This document shows positions 17,812-26,035 of a DNA stretch of 42,481 bases, one piece after another (positions within the stretch are counted from its first letter, which is position 1; every line of letters starts with the position of its first letter). The translations under genes were made by a program, and so were the position numbers. The notes under the pieces are model-generated. The model was not told where the DNA came from and made no database searches. It saw nothing but the letters and a program-made list of their open reading frames with translations. Source of the DNA: an uncultured Phascolarctobacterium sp. (GTDB taxonomy: Bacteria > Bacillota > Negativicutes > Acidaminococcales > Acidaminococcaceae); NCBI GenBank assembly GCA_900545025.1, contig UQXH01000015.1, positions 1 to 42,481 of the forward strand, written 5' to 3'.

Positions 17812-18573
17812 CTAGAAATCGGCAAAACAGCCTGCCTTCCAGCTGCGCCCGCTGCTGTGCGATAACGCCAGCTTCAGCTCCGCTATAGTAAGCTCTTCTA
17901 CGGTGACGATGTTTTTCGGCCCCTGCACAAAATCCATGATGTTGTGCGCATCGGAGCTGGTCACGAAAGGCAGATAGCCTGCCAGGCGCTGCATTCTGCT
18001 TTGCACGCCCTTCTGCCAGCCTGCCGCCGAAATCTCCGCCGCGGCAAAACCGAAGTCAGGCTCGATAAAACCCAGCTGCCCTACGATGCTGTAGGAAGGA
18101 CGGTCGATATGGGCCGCAATGCTCATGCCTCCCAGACGTTCCGCCTCGCGCACCACTTCCGCCGCCGTCAGTTTGAGCGGAGCCAGAAGCAGGCGCTCTT
18201 CCTCACGGATAAAATTATCATCATCATCCACCACGAACTGGCCGCCAAACTTTTCCGCGTTGTTGCGCAGCCCGTTCATCCTGCCGTCCACCAGCTGCTG
18301 CCAGGCATTAAGCTGCTTGAGCGTATCAAACAGCACCACGATATGGGCTTCCTCCAGACACTCTACTTCCATGCCCGGAAAGACCTTCACCCCGTAACGC
18401 TCGCCGGCCTTTACCGCTGCCAGCGCATTTGCCGAAGCGTTATGGTCGGTGATGGCCACCGCGCCGATGCCGAATTCCGCCGCCCGCATCACGATATGGT
18501 GAGGCGTCATCTCGATTTCAGCGCAGGGCGACAGCAGCGTATGGATATGAAAATCTGCCAGAACGCTGCGCAT
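17812..18573 (-). CDS. PHP-domain metal-dependent phosphoesterase
   Basis: 253 residues. PHP metal-ligand motifs are visible in order: DFHIHT near the N-terminus, ITDHNAS, the Glu in GMEVECLEE, AAHIDRPS and SSDAHN. The fold hydrolyses phosphate esters, but substrates of this subgroup are unknown. It follows the DRTGG gene by 2 nt and closes the regulatory unit upstream of hydC. PHP proteins recur next to hydrogenase clusters in anaerobic Firmicutes, so a nucleotide or phospho-signal role is possible. Confidence 0.85.
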   Translation of the reverse strand: MRSVLADFHIHTLLSPCAEIEMTPHHIVMRAAEFGIGAVAITDHNASANALAAVKAGERYGVKVFPGMEVECLEEAHIVVLFDTLKQLNAWQQLVDGRMNGLRNNAEKFGGQFVVDDDDNFIREEERLLLAPLKLTAAEVVREAERLGGMSIAAHIDRPSYSIVGQLGFIEPDFGFAAAEISAAGWQKGVQSRMQRLAGYLPFVTSSDAHNIMDFVQGPKNIVTVEELTIAELKLALSHSSGRSWKAGCFADF

Positions 18574-18575
18574 TG

Positions 18576-18914
18576 TTATCTGCCCACTCCCAGTTCATAC
18601 AGCCGTCCGATGGTCTCGAAAGCGGACAGCTCCGTTGCAAAAATAACCACTTCGTTTAGGGCAGCCTTGCTCAGCGTATCCTCTGCTACCGGCGAATCTC
18701 CGGCTACGATGACCGCAGCCACGCCGATCAGCGAAGCAACTGCCGCCACGTTCTGATGGCCCTGCATGGTCACCCACACCATCCCCGGCTGGGCCTGACC
18801 CATCACGTTGCTCAACAAATCGGAGGCATAACCGCCCGCGATTTCACCGTCCAAGGCCACTTCCGGCGTCAGCAGCTTTAAAGGCAGCGCTTCCATTATA
18901 TCTCTGACTTTCAT
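18576..18914 (-). CDS. DRTGG-domain protein
   Basis: 112 residues resembling the DRTGG domain (PF07085 type) found with CBS domains and phosphotransacetylases. It begins MKVRDIMEAL and contains GGYASDLLSNVMGQAQ. It overlaps the hydrogenase-like gene upstream by 4 nt (ATGA), so they are co-translated. DRTGG domains are thought to be small-ligand sensors; the ligand here is unknown. Confidence 0.8.
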   Translation of the reverse strand: MKVRDIMEALPLKLLTPEVALDGEIAGGYASDLLSNVMGQAQPGMVWVTMQGHQNVAAVASLIGVAAVIVAGDSPVAEDTLSKAALNEVVIFATELSAFETIGRLYELGVGR

Positions 18915-20278
18915 CTTTCGTCCTCCTCAAAATTCTGCACCGGCTCAGGCTCGTGGGAGATAGGCACCTGCCGTGCCAGCTCCAGCATCCCCTGCGCCAG
19001 TTTATGTACGCTGCTGCGCAGCTTGAAAATACAGTCCGTAATATGTGCCTTGCCCTGCACGATGTCCTCTGCCAGACACTGACAGCTGGGCGCACCGCAG
19101 GCACCGCAGTCCAGTCCGGGCAGCTCCTGCAGCACTTCTTCCATGCGCTCGAACTTCTTCATAGCTTCCATAATATCGTCGTCCAGCTGCATCATAGGCC
19201 TGGGCACGACCTTTTGGCGATAATCTGCCGATTTCGGAAAATCTGCCAGCTGCATATGCGAAGCCATGGTTTCCAGCCTGCCCACAGGTTCATCTTCCCG
19301 CATCCTGCGAATGCGCTGCTGCAGGTTACTAACAGCCACAAATCTGTTTTCCGCCGCCAGCATACCGCCTATACAGCCGCCCTGGCAGGCACTGCACTCG
19401 ATATAGTCCAGCTGGGGCATCTTGTTCATGGAAACCTGCTCCAATACCTCGTACACATTGTCGATACCGTCCACCACCAGCGCGTTTTCCAGTCCGGCAG
19501 ACGCCGCTTCGCCGCCGCAGGCCCCCCAGCCCATGCCGTAGGACGTGCCCGTGCGTACATTGAGCTTACCTTCGCCGCCCAGACATTTCAGCAGCTTGCC
19601 GTAGATTTCAGCCAGACTGAAGCTGCCCGTCAGCTGCGACTGCTTTACATCCACCGACTGCCGGATATTGCTTTCCTTGGACGGGCAGGGAGAGATAAAC
19701 CAGACGCCGATCTGCCCGGGCGCCAGATTATGCTTGGTAGCCGCTTCTTTGCGTACATAGATTGCCGCCGCCTCAGCAGGCGCCAGCACCGGCACCAGCT
19801 GCTTGATCAGCTCTGGGAACTTGACCTGGATCAGGCGCAGCACCGCAGGACAGGTACTGGAAATCAGCGGCCTGCGTCCGCCCGCATCACCTTTTACATA
19901 GCTCTCTATCTCACGCGCCACGTACTCGGAAGCCAGCGACACGTCAAAAATCTCGTCAAACCCCAGCGTGTGCAGTCCCTGCCAGATGTCCTCCAGCGGT
20001 ACGGATGCCGGGAACTGGGCATACAGCGACGGCGCAGGCAGTACGATATTATAGGCGTAATCCGCCAGTTCCTCCAGAGTATCCATAGCCACACTGTAAG
20101 CATGATAGGGACATTTTCTGGCGCAGCTGCCGCAGTCCACGCAGCGGTCGCTTAAAATTTCCGCCTTGCCTGCCCGCACGCGGATAGCCTCCGTTGGACA
20201 GACCTTGACGCAGGATACGCAGCCCTGACATTTATCCCGCTGTAATTTTACCGAATGAAAATATTCCGTCGGAGCCAT
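18911..20278 (-). CDS. Sensory-type [FeFe] hydrogenase-like iron-sulfur protein
   Basis: 455 residues. Two N-terminal 4Fe-4S motifs (CQGCVSCVKVCP, CVDCGSCARKCP) precede an H-cluster-type domain. Its Cys ligands are kept in altered contexts: SSTCPAVLRL instead of TSCSPGW, ISPCPSKESN instead of MPCTAKK, and CSACQGGCIGGM. The C-terminus carries another cluster motif, GLDCGACGAPSC. It lacks a PAS domain. The family resembles group C/D hydrogenase-like proteins proposed to sense H2 or redox state. Neighbouring DRTGG, ATPase and PHP genes support a regulatory rather than bulk catalytic role. ATG 20278 follows AGAGGTG. Confidence 0.85.
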   Translation of the reverse strand: MAPTEYFHSVKLQRDKCQGCVSCVKVCPTEAIRVRAGKAEILSDRCVDCGSCARKCPYHAYSVAMDTLEELADYAYNIVLPAPSLYAQFPASVPLEDIWQGLHTLGFDEIFDVSLASEYVAREIESYVKGDAGGRRPLISSTCPAVLRLIQVKFPELIKQLVPVLAPAEAAAIYVRKEAATKHNLAPGQIGVWFISPCPSKESNIRQSVDVKQSQLTGSFSLAEIYGKLLKCLGGEGKLNVRTGTSYGMGWGACGGEAASAGLENALVVDGIDNVYEVLEQVSMNKMPQLDYIECSACQGGCIGGMLAAENRFVAVSNLQQRIRRMREDEPVGRLETMASHMQLADFPKSADYRQKVVPRPMMQLDDDIMEAMKKFERMEEVLQELPGLDCGACGAPSCQCLAEDIVQGKAHITDCIFKLRSSVHKLAQGMLELARQVPISHEPEPVQNFEEDER

Positions 20279-20304
20279 CGTATCACCTCTTTCCGTAGTT
20301 TATT

Positions 20305-20748
20305 CTATAAATCTTCACTGATATGCTCAAACCGCATCCTGATTGTCGTACCTACGCCCACCTCGGACTGGATGTCGAACTTATCCGAGCATTTTACCAT
20401 ATTGGGCAGGCCCATACCGGCGCCAAAACCCATCTGCCGCGCGTATTCCGGCGCCGTAGACCAGCCCTCCTGCAGAGCCTTGTCAATATCCGGGATGCCG
20501 GGGCCTTCGTCGGTAACGGTGATTTCCGTAGCGTCCGTAAACACTTCTGCCGCCACCCTGCCGCCGCCCGCGTGGATAATGACGTTCATTTCAGCTTCGT
20601 AGGTACCGATGGCGATACGGCGTACAATATCGGCCGCAATGCCCAGCCGCTGCAGCATACGTTTTATTTTTGCCGATGCTTCACCGGCGCGTTCAAAGTC
20701 GCCGCCGGCAACCTCGAACTCCATTTTTACAGATTTATTCTCACTCAT
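20305..20748 (-). CDS. Anti-sigma-factor-like serine kinase (RsbW/SpoIIAB-type ATPase)
   Basis: 147 residues from ATG 20748. The GHKL ATPase motifs are an N box in GTYEAEMNVIIHA, G1 in VTDEGPGIPD and G2 in GFGAGMGLPNM. The frame is open to 20811, but ATG 20748 overlaps the preceding stop by 8 nt and has an AAGGAAG site, so it is preferred. No anti-anti-sigma partner or sigma gene is present. Within this cluster it could transmit a signal from the iron-sulfur protein. Confidence 0.85.
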   Translation of the reverse strand: MSENKSVKMEFEVAGGDFERAGEASAKIKRMLQRLGIAADIVRRIAIGTYEAEMNVIIHAGGGRVAAEVFTDATEITVTDEGPGIPDIDKALQEGWSTAPEYARQMGFGAGMGLPNMVKCSDKFDIQSEVGVGTTIRMRFEHISEDL

Positions 20749-21106
20749 GGTCGTCTTCCTTCTTTGAACATCCTTTGACGCCTGCCTGATAAAGTATGCC
20801 GCAGGCTTCAAACAACGTGTGCTGTGTCGCCAGTACCGGCAGTCCGTTTTCCTCTGCCGCCTCGATTATCTCTTTGCCGGGAATCTTGCCGCGCACGATA
20901 ATCAGCGCGCATAAATCGGTCATATCCGCCGTGCGGATTACCTGCAGATTGGTAAGCCCGGTACACAGCAGCGTGCTCCTTTTGGTAAAGGCAAGCACGT
21001 CACTCATCAGATCGCTGCCGCAGCAGGTTTCTACTTTCCTGTCCAGCAACCCTTCGCCGGTCAGTACCCTGGCCTGCAGCAACTCCTTTACATCTCTTAA
21101 ATCCAT
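20741..21106 (-). CDS. DRTGG-domain protein (first gene of the regulatory unit)
   Basis: 121 residues from ATG 21106 (GGGAG at about 6 nt); a GTG at 21118 is in frame but has no ribosome site. It resembles the DRTGG protein at 18576-18914 and reads SDLMSDVLAF at the position of SDLLSNVMGQ there. A Cys pair (ETCCGSD) and a C-terminal GCSKKEDDHE are distinctive. Probably a ligand-binding regulatory protein; function unknown. Confidence 0.8.
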   Translation of the reverse strand: MDLRDVKELLQARVLTGEGLLDRKVETCCGSDLMSDVLAFTKRSTLLCTGLTNLQVIRTADMTDLCALIIVRGKIPGKEIIEAAEENGLPVLATQHTLFEACGILYQAGVKGCSKKEDDHE

Positions 21107-21181
21107 ATTTTCTCCCACCCATTAAATAAAATCAAAATAGCGCTTCTGTTTGCTTGACCTAAAAAACTAAATAATCTTACA

Positions 21182-21209
21182 ATTTTATTCTACCTTTTAT
21201 GACTGTCAA
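21182..21209 (-). promoter_or_regulatory. Promoter of the hydrogenase regulatory unit
   Basis: TTGACA (21204-21209), 16-bp spacer, TAAAAT (21182-21187) on the minus strand, about 75 nt upstream of the first DRTGG gene. Confidence 0.65.
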
Positions 21210-21327
21210 AGTAAATAAAAAGAACATCTGCCGGCAGCTGACAGGCGCTAAGTGTTACAGAGTGTAACTATTAAAACAAACGCCAGCAAGATTTTACCTG
21301 TATTTTATCTTCGCCACGGCTGCTCCG

Positions 21328-21336
21328 TGCTATAAT
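21328..21336 (+). promoter_or_regulatory. Extended -10 promoter of the acetyltransferase gene
   Basis: TGCTATAAT (TG-n-TATAAT), 20 nt before the start codon; no good -35 seen. Confidence 0.5.
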
Positions 21337-21355
21337 GAGCAGCAGGAGGTAGATT

Positions 21356-21811
21356 ATGTTTCGTTTCAGTACAGGCGCAGACTGTCGGCAGATTTATGAA
21401 CTAATCTGTCAGCTGGAGAATACCCTCTTACCCTACGAAGAGTTTCAAAGCGTTTATTCAGAGCAGCTGCTGGACAGCCGTTATTACAGCTATATATATG
21501 AAGAAAACCGTCAGGTCCTCGCTTTTTTAAACCTGCGTATCGAAAGGCAGCTGCACCACGCCGCTCCCATGGCAGAAATCATGGAGTTTATCGTCGCACC
21601 TGACTGCCGTGGCCGGCGCTTGGGACATAAACTTTTGAAGCAGGCTGCCCAAACGGCACAAAAATTGAAATGCTGCGGAATAGAAGTAGCCAGCAGCCGT
21701 CAACGCACTGATGCCCACCGCTTCTATCAGCGCAACGGCCTCCAGCCTACTCACTACAAGCTTACCATGTCACTGTCAGAAGCAATGCCCCCGTTAAACG
21801 GCCTTAAATAA
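21356..21811 (+). CDS. GNAT-family N-acetyltransferase
   Basis: 151 residues, the only well-supported plus-strand gene in the window. The acetyl-CoA binding motif reads CRGRRLGHKLLKQA, preceded by the conserved strand MEFIVAP and followed by a C-terminal FYQRNGLQPTHYKL typical of the GNAT fold. ATG 21356 follows AGGAGGT. The acetyl acceptor cannot be predicted. It is transcribed divergently from the hydrogenase regulators and converges on the autotransporter terminator. Confidence 0.88.
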   Translation: MFRFSTGADCRQIYELICQLENTLLPYEEFQSVYSEQLLDSRYYSYIYEENRQVLAFLNLRIERQLHHAAPMAEIMEFIVAPDCRGRRLGHKLLKQAAQTAQKLKCCGIEVASSRQRTDAHRFYQRNGLQPTHYKLTMSLSEAMPPLNGLK

Positions 21812-21851
21812 CCGTTTATTTTTTAATTTAACAACAACCTTTAAACATAAA

Positions 21852-21877
21852 GACAGCCGGACCTAAGTCCGGCTGTC
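21852..21877. terminator. Shared terminator between acetyltransferase and autotransporter
   Basis: Perfect 11-bp GC-rich stem (21852-21862 with 21867-21877), CTAA loop, between convergent genes. A close relative of this hairpin follows the second autotransporter at 25973. Confidence 0.8.
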
Positions 21878-21915
21878 GGTATTTTCAGAATATAAGATTT
21901 TTAGCTATGTAATTT

Positions 21916-24900
21916 TCAGAAGCTGTAGATTGCCTGCACGCTGCCGCTGAAACCTTCCCGCTCGCCGGCATAACCGCGCATATTCAAATCAAAGCTCCAC
22001 GGAGATTCGCTGTCCGGCTGATAGTTCATACCGATTTCCGCCATATAGCTGCTGCCTTGCAGGCTCTGTTCCGGCGCGCTTATGTTCTGTACCCTCATCT
22101 GCGCATCACCGTTGAACTCATATTCATAGGCAAGACCATAGTAGGTGCTGAATTTATTTTCCTTATTTGTCGTAACCCTTGCGCCTATCCTCAGTCTGTC
22201 GCTGGTGATGCTGTCAAATTCAAATTTGTCATTGGCTACGGTGAAGCTGTCCCCCTCCGTATAGGTGTGAAAGAATTTGCCGTAGACGTCAAGGTCGGCG
22301 GCTTCGTTTAAGCTGATAACCTTGCCTACGCCGATATGCGCTCCGTAGTAAGTGCTTTCTGATTTGTAGCCGTAGCTGTTGCCCGCGCCGTCTTGCAAGG
22401 CGTTGCTCATCTCGCTCTTGAGCATGCCTGCACGCAGGCTGCCTTCGGTGTAGACGCCGTTGTCCTGCTCAAAGCGGGCCGCAATACCGCCGCCGTTATA
22501 GACAAGGCTGCCGTCGCCGCGGAAAAATTCGTTGTTGAATTCATTGCAGGTACGGTAGTTGCCGCTGCCGTTTTCGTAGAATACTCCCCAGCCGAAGTCG
22601 CCGTTGCCAATGCTTTTTTCGTTGCCGACACCGACGATGCTGCTCCAACCGTTAATTTTCAAATCGCTGTTGACATCGTATTTGCTGCGGTTACCATACA
22701 CGGCGGCAAAGGTCTTGATACCGTAGCCGTCGTCACGGCTCAAAGCATTCAGACTGTCACTGATAAGGTCGGTGCCCTGGTTGACAAAGGCCGTACCAAC
22801 TGCCCTGCTGGCGGCAACATTATCAGCCTGCTTGCTGGTTTTGACCTCGTTAACCTTAAAGCTCAAGCCTCCGGCCGATGTGTCTGCTTCTCCTCGTACC
22901 AGCAGTCCCACGCCGGCAGGCACATATTCTTTGACCTCCGTCTTGCCTATACCCAGCTGCTGCTCGCTGTCCAACAGGCGGATAACCCTAACCTTGCTCC
23001 ACTCCTGTCCGCCCGCCAGACTGTTCAGGCTCACCTGCGCTCCTTTTAAATCATCAGCCTGCGCTGCCGCAAGACGGAGTACCTTGCCGTCTTTGTCGAT
23101 GACGGTATTATCCAGCGTTACCTTGTCAAAATCGGCAATACGCTGTACCGCACCGTGCCAGCCATCCACGTGCAGCGTATTATCTGCAGCCTGCAGGGAC
23201 TTTGCCGGCACATCCGCCTTATAACCAAAGAGCGCAGCCTGACTTAAATCCGCGCTGCCCCGTACACTTACGCTATTATGGTGTATCTCGGCACTGCTGC
23301 CTTTGGCGTAAGCGCCGCATATATCGCCGATCAGCGTGCCGCCGCTGATAGCCACCTTATTATGGGCAGCCACCGCCTTGCCGCCGCTTTCTGCATGGCC
23401 GCCGGATAAATCGCTGCTGTACTCGGCTGTCCGTCCTTCATCATATCTGTTGGTCAGCTTAACCGTACCACCGCTGACACTGACGCTGTTATTGCTAACT
23501 TCCGCAGTACCGCTGTCGGAAATAGCCCTGCCGCCATTGATAAAGCTGGGATAGGCAGCGCCCTTCCACTCGCCGCCCGCTGTAATATCGCCGTCTGTTA
23601 TGACGATAAAATTATCCTTGGCCGCAGCTGTACCCGTACCGTTCCTGGCTGCGCCTGCGCTTAACCCACCGGGAATGAAAGAAAAATTACGCAGATTAAA
23701 ATCACCGCCGTCAATCCTGATAAAATTTTTGTCCGCCGCAGCCATTCCCGCATTACTGCTGGCCTTACCGCCGTAAACCTCTACGTCAAAATCTGCCTTG
23801 CCGCTGATAAACAGGCTGTTACTGCTGCTGCGGGCATCTCCTGACGCACTGTCGGCAATTCCCGCCGCTGTCAGCAGCGTAAATTCCGTACCGTCTAATC
23901 TGAGGACATTATTATCGGAGACTGCTTCCCCTGCCCCCGCCGCTTTGGCCTTACCGCCGGTAATGCTGCTGCTCCTGATATTTTCCCGTTCATTGCTCAT
24001 GGTGATGCTGTTGTTGCTGGCAGAAACTTTCTCCGTACCGCTGGCCGAGCCGCCGTAAATACCGCCTACGCTGGAAGAAGTAATGGTCAGCATATTGCCG
24101 TCCGCTGCTGCCGCCGCGCCGCTTGCCAAACCACCATACAGCACGGATAGCCTGTTATCCGTACCTACGCTAATCTTATTGCCGTTAGCCTCTGCCAGTT
24201 TAGGCGTACCGTAGCCGTCAACCCTGCCGCCATAGTTAATGGTACCGTTTTCGTTGCCCACGAAGGAGCCGATGGTAACAATATTGTGATTAGCTCTGGC
24301 AGCATCCGCATCCGAAACAGTATAGACCCTGCCGCCGGTGATGCCGCCCTGGCTGCCGCCGCCCGTACTGCCTTTGATAAGCAGCTCCTGCGCCCTGCTC
24401 TTCCCGCCGTTTACGCTGACCATATTGCCGCTGGCCTCCAGCACGCTCTTTTCATCCTTGCTGCCGCCGTCAATACGTGCCCCGATAGCCGCGTCCAGCA
24501 CATATTTATCGCTGACGCTGATTTCCACCTTGTTATCGTTAGCACTGCCTGCAACAGCCTCCGTCACCCTGGCACCGTAGACGATATTGGCACTGCCCTG
24601 CATCTTGCCGTTGAGCGCAGCGCTGTTGCCGTTAGCCGTAATCTGCTCAAACCTTGCCCTATCCTGCTGCACGTTGACACCGTAAATATTGGCAGCGCCT
24701 GCCGTCTGCACATCCGTAAGAGCTACCTTATTGCCACCGGCTGTTACCGTGGCAGTTTTCCTGTCAAAGGCTACAATATTGCCTCCGTACAGATGTCCGC
24801 CCACTGCCCCATTGCTGACCGACGTCTGATTATCATTCAGCGTCAGACTGCCTCCGTTGACGTAGTTAATCAGCGCCGCCGCGCCCGTACCTATTACAGC

Positions 24901-25428
24901 CGCAGACGCCGGCGTTCCCTGCAGCTCCAGGCGGTTACCCTGCAGCACTACCTCTTGCCCATCCGGGTTAAAGGCCTGCGCCGCATAAACAGCTGCCGCA
25001 CTGCCTCCCGTCAACCGCGCCTCATTGCCCGCCAGCAAAAGTGCTCCCTTACTGCTGCCCCAGGCTGCCACGCCCTCGCCTTCCACCTTGCCGCCGCTCA
25101 TTTGCAGCAGGTTATTGCGCAACTCTGTATCGCCTGCGCCGGTATTCTGCAGATGTGCAGCATAGGCATTGCCATTGACATACTCCCGGTAATGGGGATC
25201 AAACTTGCTTTTCAGCTCGCCGCCCTCGATAATAAGCCCGGCGTCTGACAGCAGAGTCTTATCTTTGCTGTTCACGCTTTGCTGCCGGTCAAAAACATCT
25301 TCTTCATAAACACCGTCAGTTATACGTTTTTCAGCATGCATCAGATGCGGCATCATGCAGGCGCTGCCTGTAAAAACGCCTGCCAGCATAATGCTTAGGG
25401 CAATCTTAGTTGATAAATTTCTCTTCAT
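21916..25428 (-). CDS. Type V autotransporter under B12 riboswitch control
   Basis: 1170 residues. N-terminal signal peptide (MKRNLSTKIALSIMLAGVF..., likely cleaved after MPHLMHA). The long passenger (about residues 40-860) has irregular repeats of the form asparagine, valine, then ISGG or YGG, predicting a parallel beta-helix. The last 300 residues are an autotransporter beta-barrel (starting near AFVNQGTDLISDSL) ending in Phe, as required by the outer-membrane insertion machinery. The frame reaches 25437, but ATG 25428 has the proper spacing to GAGGTG. The gene stands alone between its own promoter plus cobalamin riboswitch and a terminator. Ligand unknown; B12-linked control suggests a role in cobalamin scavenging. 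Confidence 0.9.
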   Translation of the reverse strand: MKRNLSTKIALSIMLAGVFTGSACMMPHLMHAEKRITDGVYEEDVFDRQQSVNSKDKTLLSDAGLIIEGGELKSKFDPHYREYVNGNAYAAHLQNTGAGDTELRNNLLQMSGGKVEGEGVAAWGSSKGALLLAGNEARLTGGSAAAVYAAQAFNPDGQEVVLQGNRLELQGTPASAAVIGTGAAALINYVNGGSLTLNDNQTSVSNGAVGGHLYGGNIVAFDRKTATVTAGGNKVALTDVQTAGAANIYGVNVQQDRARFEQITANGNSAALNGKMQGSANIVYGARVTEAVAGSANDNKVEISVSDKYVLDAAIGARIDGGSKDEKSVLEASGNMVSVNGGKSRAQELLIKGSTGGGSQGGITGGRVYTVSDADAARANHNIVTIGSFVGNENGTINYGGRVDGYGTPKLAEANGNKISVGTDNRLSVLYGGLASGAAAAADGNMLTITSSSVGGIYGGSASGTEKVSASNNSITMSNERENIRSSSITGGKAKAAGAGEAVSDNNVLRLDGTEFTLLTAAGIADSASGDARSSSNSLFISGKADFDVEVYGGKASSNAGMAAADKNFIRIDGGDFNLRNFSFIPGGLSAGAARNGTGTAAAKDNFIVITDGDITAGGEWKGAAYPSFINGGRAISDSGTAEVSNNSVSVSGGTVKLTNRYDEGRTAEYSSDLSGGHAESGGKAVAAHNKVAISGGTLIGDICGAYAKGSSAEIHHNSVSVRGSADLSQAALFGYKADVPAKSLQAADNTLHVDGWHGAVQRIADFDKVTLDNTVIDKDGKVLRLAAAQADDLKGAQVSLNSLAGGQEWSKVRVIRLLDSEQQLGIGKTEVKEYVPAGVGLLVRGEADTSAGGLSFKVNEVKTSKQADNVAASRAVGTAFVNQGTDLISDSLNALSRDDGYGIKTFAAVYGNRSKYDVNSDLKINGWSSIVGVGNEKSIGNGDFGWGVFYENGSGNYRTCNEFNNEFFRGDGSLVYNGGGIAARFEQDNGVYTEGSLRAGMLKSEMSNALQDGAGNSYGYKSESTYYGAHIGVGKVISLNEAADLDVYGKFFHTYTEGDSFTVANDKFEFDSITSDRLRIGARVTTNKENKFSTYYGLAYEYEFNGDAQMRVQNISAPEQSLQGSSYMAEIGMNYQPDSESPWSFDLNMRGYAGEREGFSGSVQAIYSF

Positions 25429-25504
25429 AAGCTTCACCTCGTTTAATTTATATGTACAAATAAAGCAGCCGCAGCTTCTTTATTCAGACACTGATTTTTT
25501 CGCG

Positions 25505-25547
25505 AAATAAAGCAAAAGACGCTTTTTGCCCATGACAAAAAAGCGCC
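25505..25547 (-). terminator. Probable riboswitch-controlled terminator
   Basis: Stem GGCGCTTTTTTG / CAAAAAGCGTC (25518-25547) with 7-nt loop, followed on the minus strand by an interrupted T-rich run. It lies between the cobalamin aptamer and the autotransporter start, so it could be the expression platform. Confidence 0.6.
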
Positions 25548-25590
25548 TTGAATACGCTGACTGTCTTTCGCAGGCATTGTATAAAAATAA

Positions 25591-25729
25591 TCGGGCAGTT
25601 CTTCTGGCTCTGCTTCATTGCTCCTCCAGCCTTCCCAGTTTCCCAGTGGCATCTTTGGACTTGCTCAGCATTACAGCTGCGGGACAGCATCGGCTTATAC
25701 CGATTTCTCTATTAAGCATTACTGCACCC
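25591..25729 (-). promoter_or_regulatory. Cobalamin (B12) riboswitch
   Basis: On the minus strand the conserved parts of the B12 aptamer appear in order: GGTGC at the 5' end, TTAATAGAGAA, GATGCTGTCCCGCAGCTGT, AAGTC, GCCACTG (the B12 box), CTGGGAAGGC, and AGCCAGAAGAACTGCC at the 3' end. It is compact but keeps the core. It lies in the leader of the autotransporter gene (start 25428), after a strong promoter. In this class B12 binding normally turns the gene off. Confidence 0.93.
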
Positions 25730-25808
25730 AATTATGATATTTCCTTTTAATAAACATTTTTACTCAATCAAGTTATTTTGCAAATGATAACTTTTCTTGT
25801 TTGTCGGG

Positions 25809-25837
25809 ATTTTATCATACAAATTTTGCTCTGTCAA
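25809..25837 (-). promoter_or_regulatory. Promoter of the riboswitch-autotransporter transcript
   Basis: TTGACA (25832-25837), 17-bp spacer, TAAAAT (25809-25814) with an upstream TG, about 80 nt before the aptamer. Confidence 0.8.
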
Positions 25838-25972
25838 CATGGTGTTCTATCGCCAAGCACCGGCTCTGTGCCACTATCCAACGTATTCTTAGCGTTTGTT
25901 TTATATTTATCTTTATAAATACTTTTAGCAGCAAATAAAATATAAGCGAAAATTTTTTGACAAAATAAAAAA

Positions 25973-25995
25973 CAGCCAGACAAAAAGTCCGGCTG
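25973..25995 (-). terminator. Terminator after the second autotransporter
   Basis: CAGCCAGAC / GTCCGGCTG stem with one G:U pair in the minus-strand RNA, followed by a T run. Confidence 0.7.
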
Positions 25996-26035
25996 CCGCT
26001 ATTTTCAGAATATAAGATTTTTAGCTATGTAATTT

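Noticed and set aside
25443..25652. 69-residue open frame on the minus strand before the autotransporter
   Set aside because: It overlaps the 3' half of the cobalamin aptamer and the terminator stem; the RNA signal explains the sequence.
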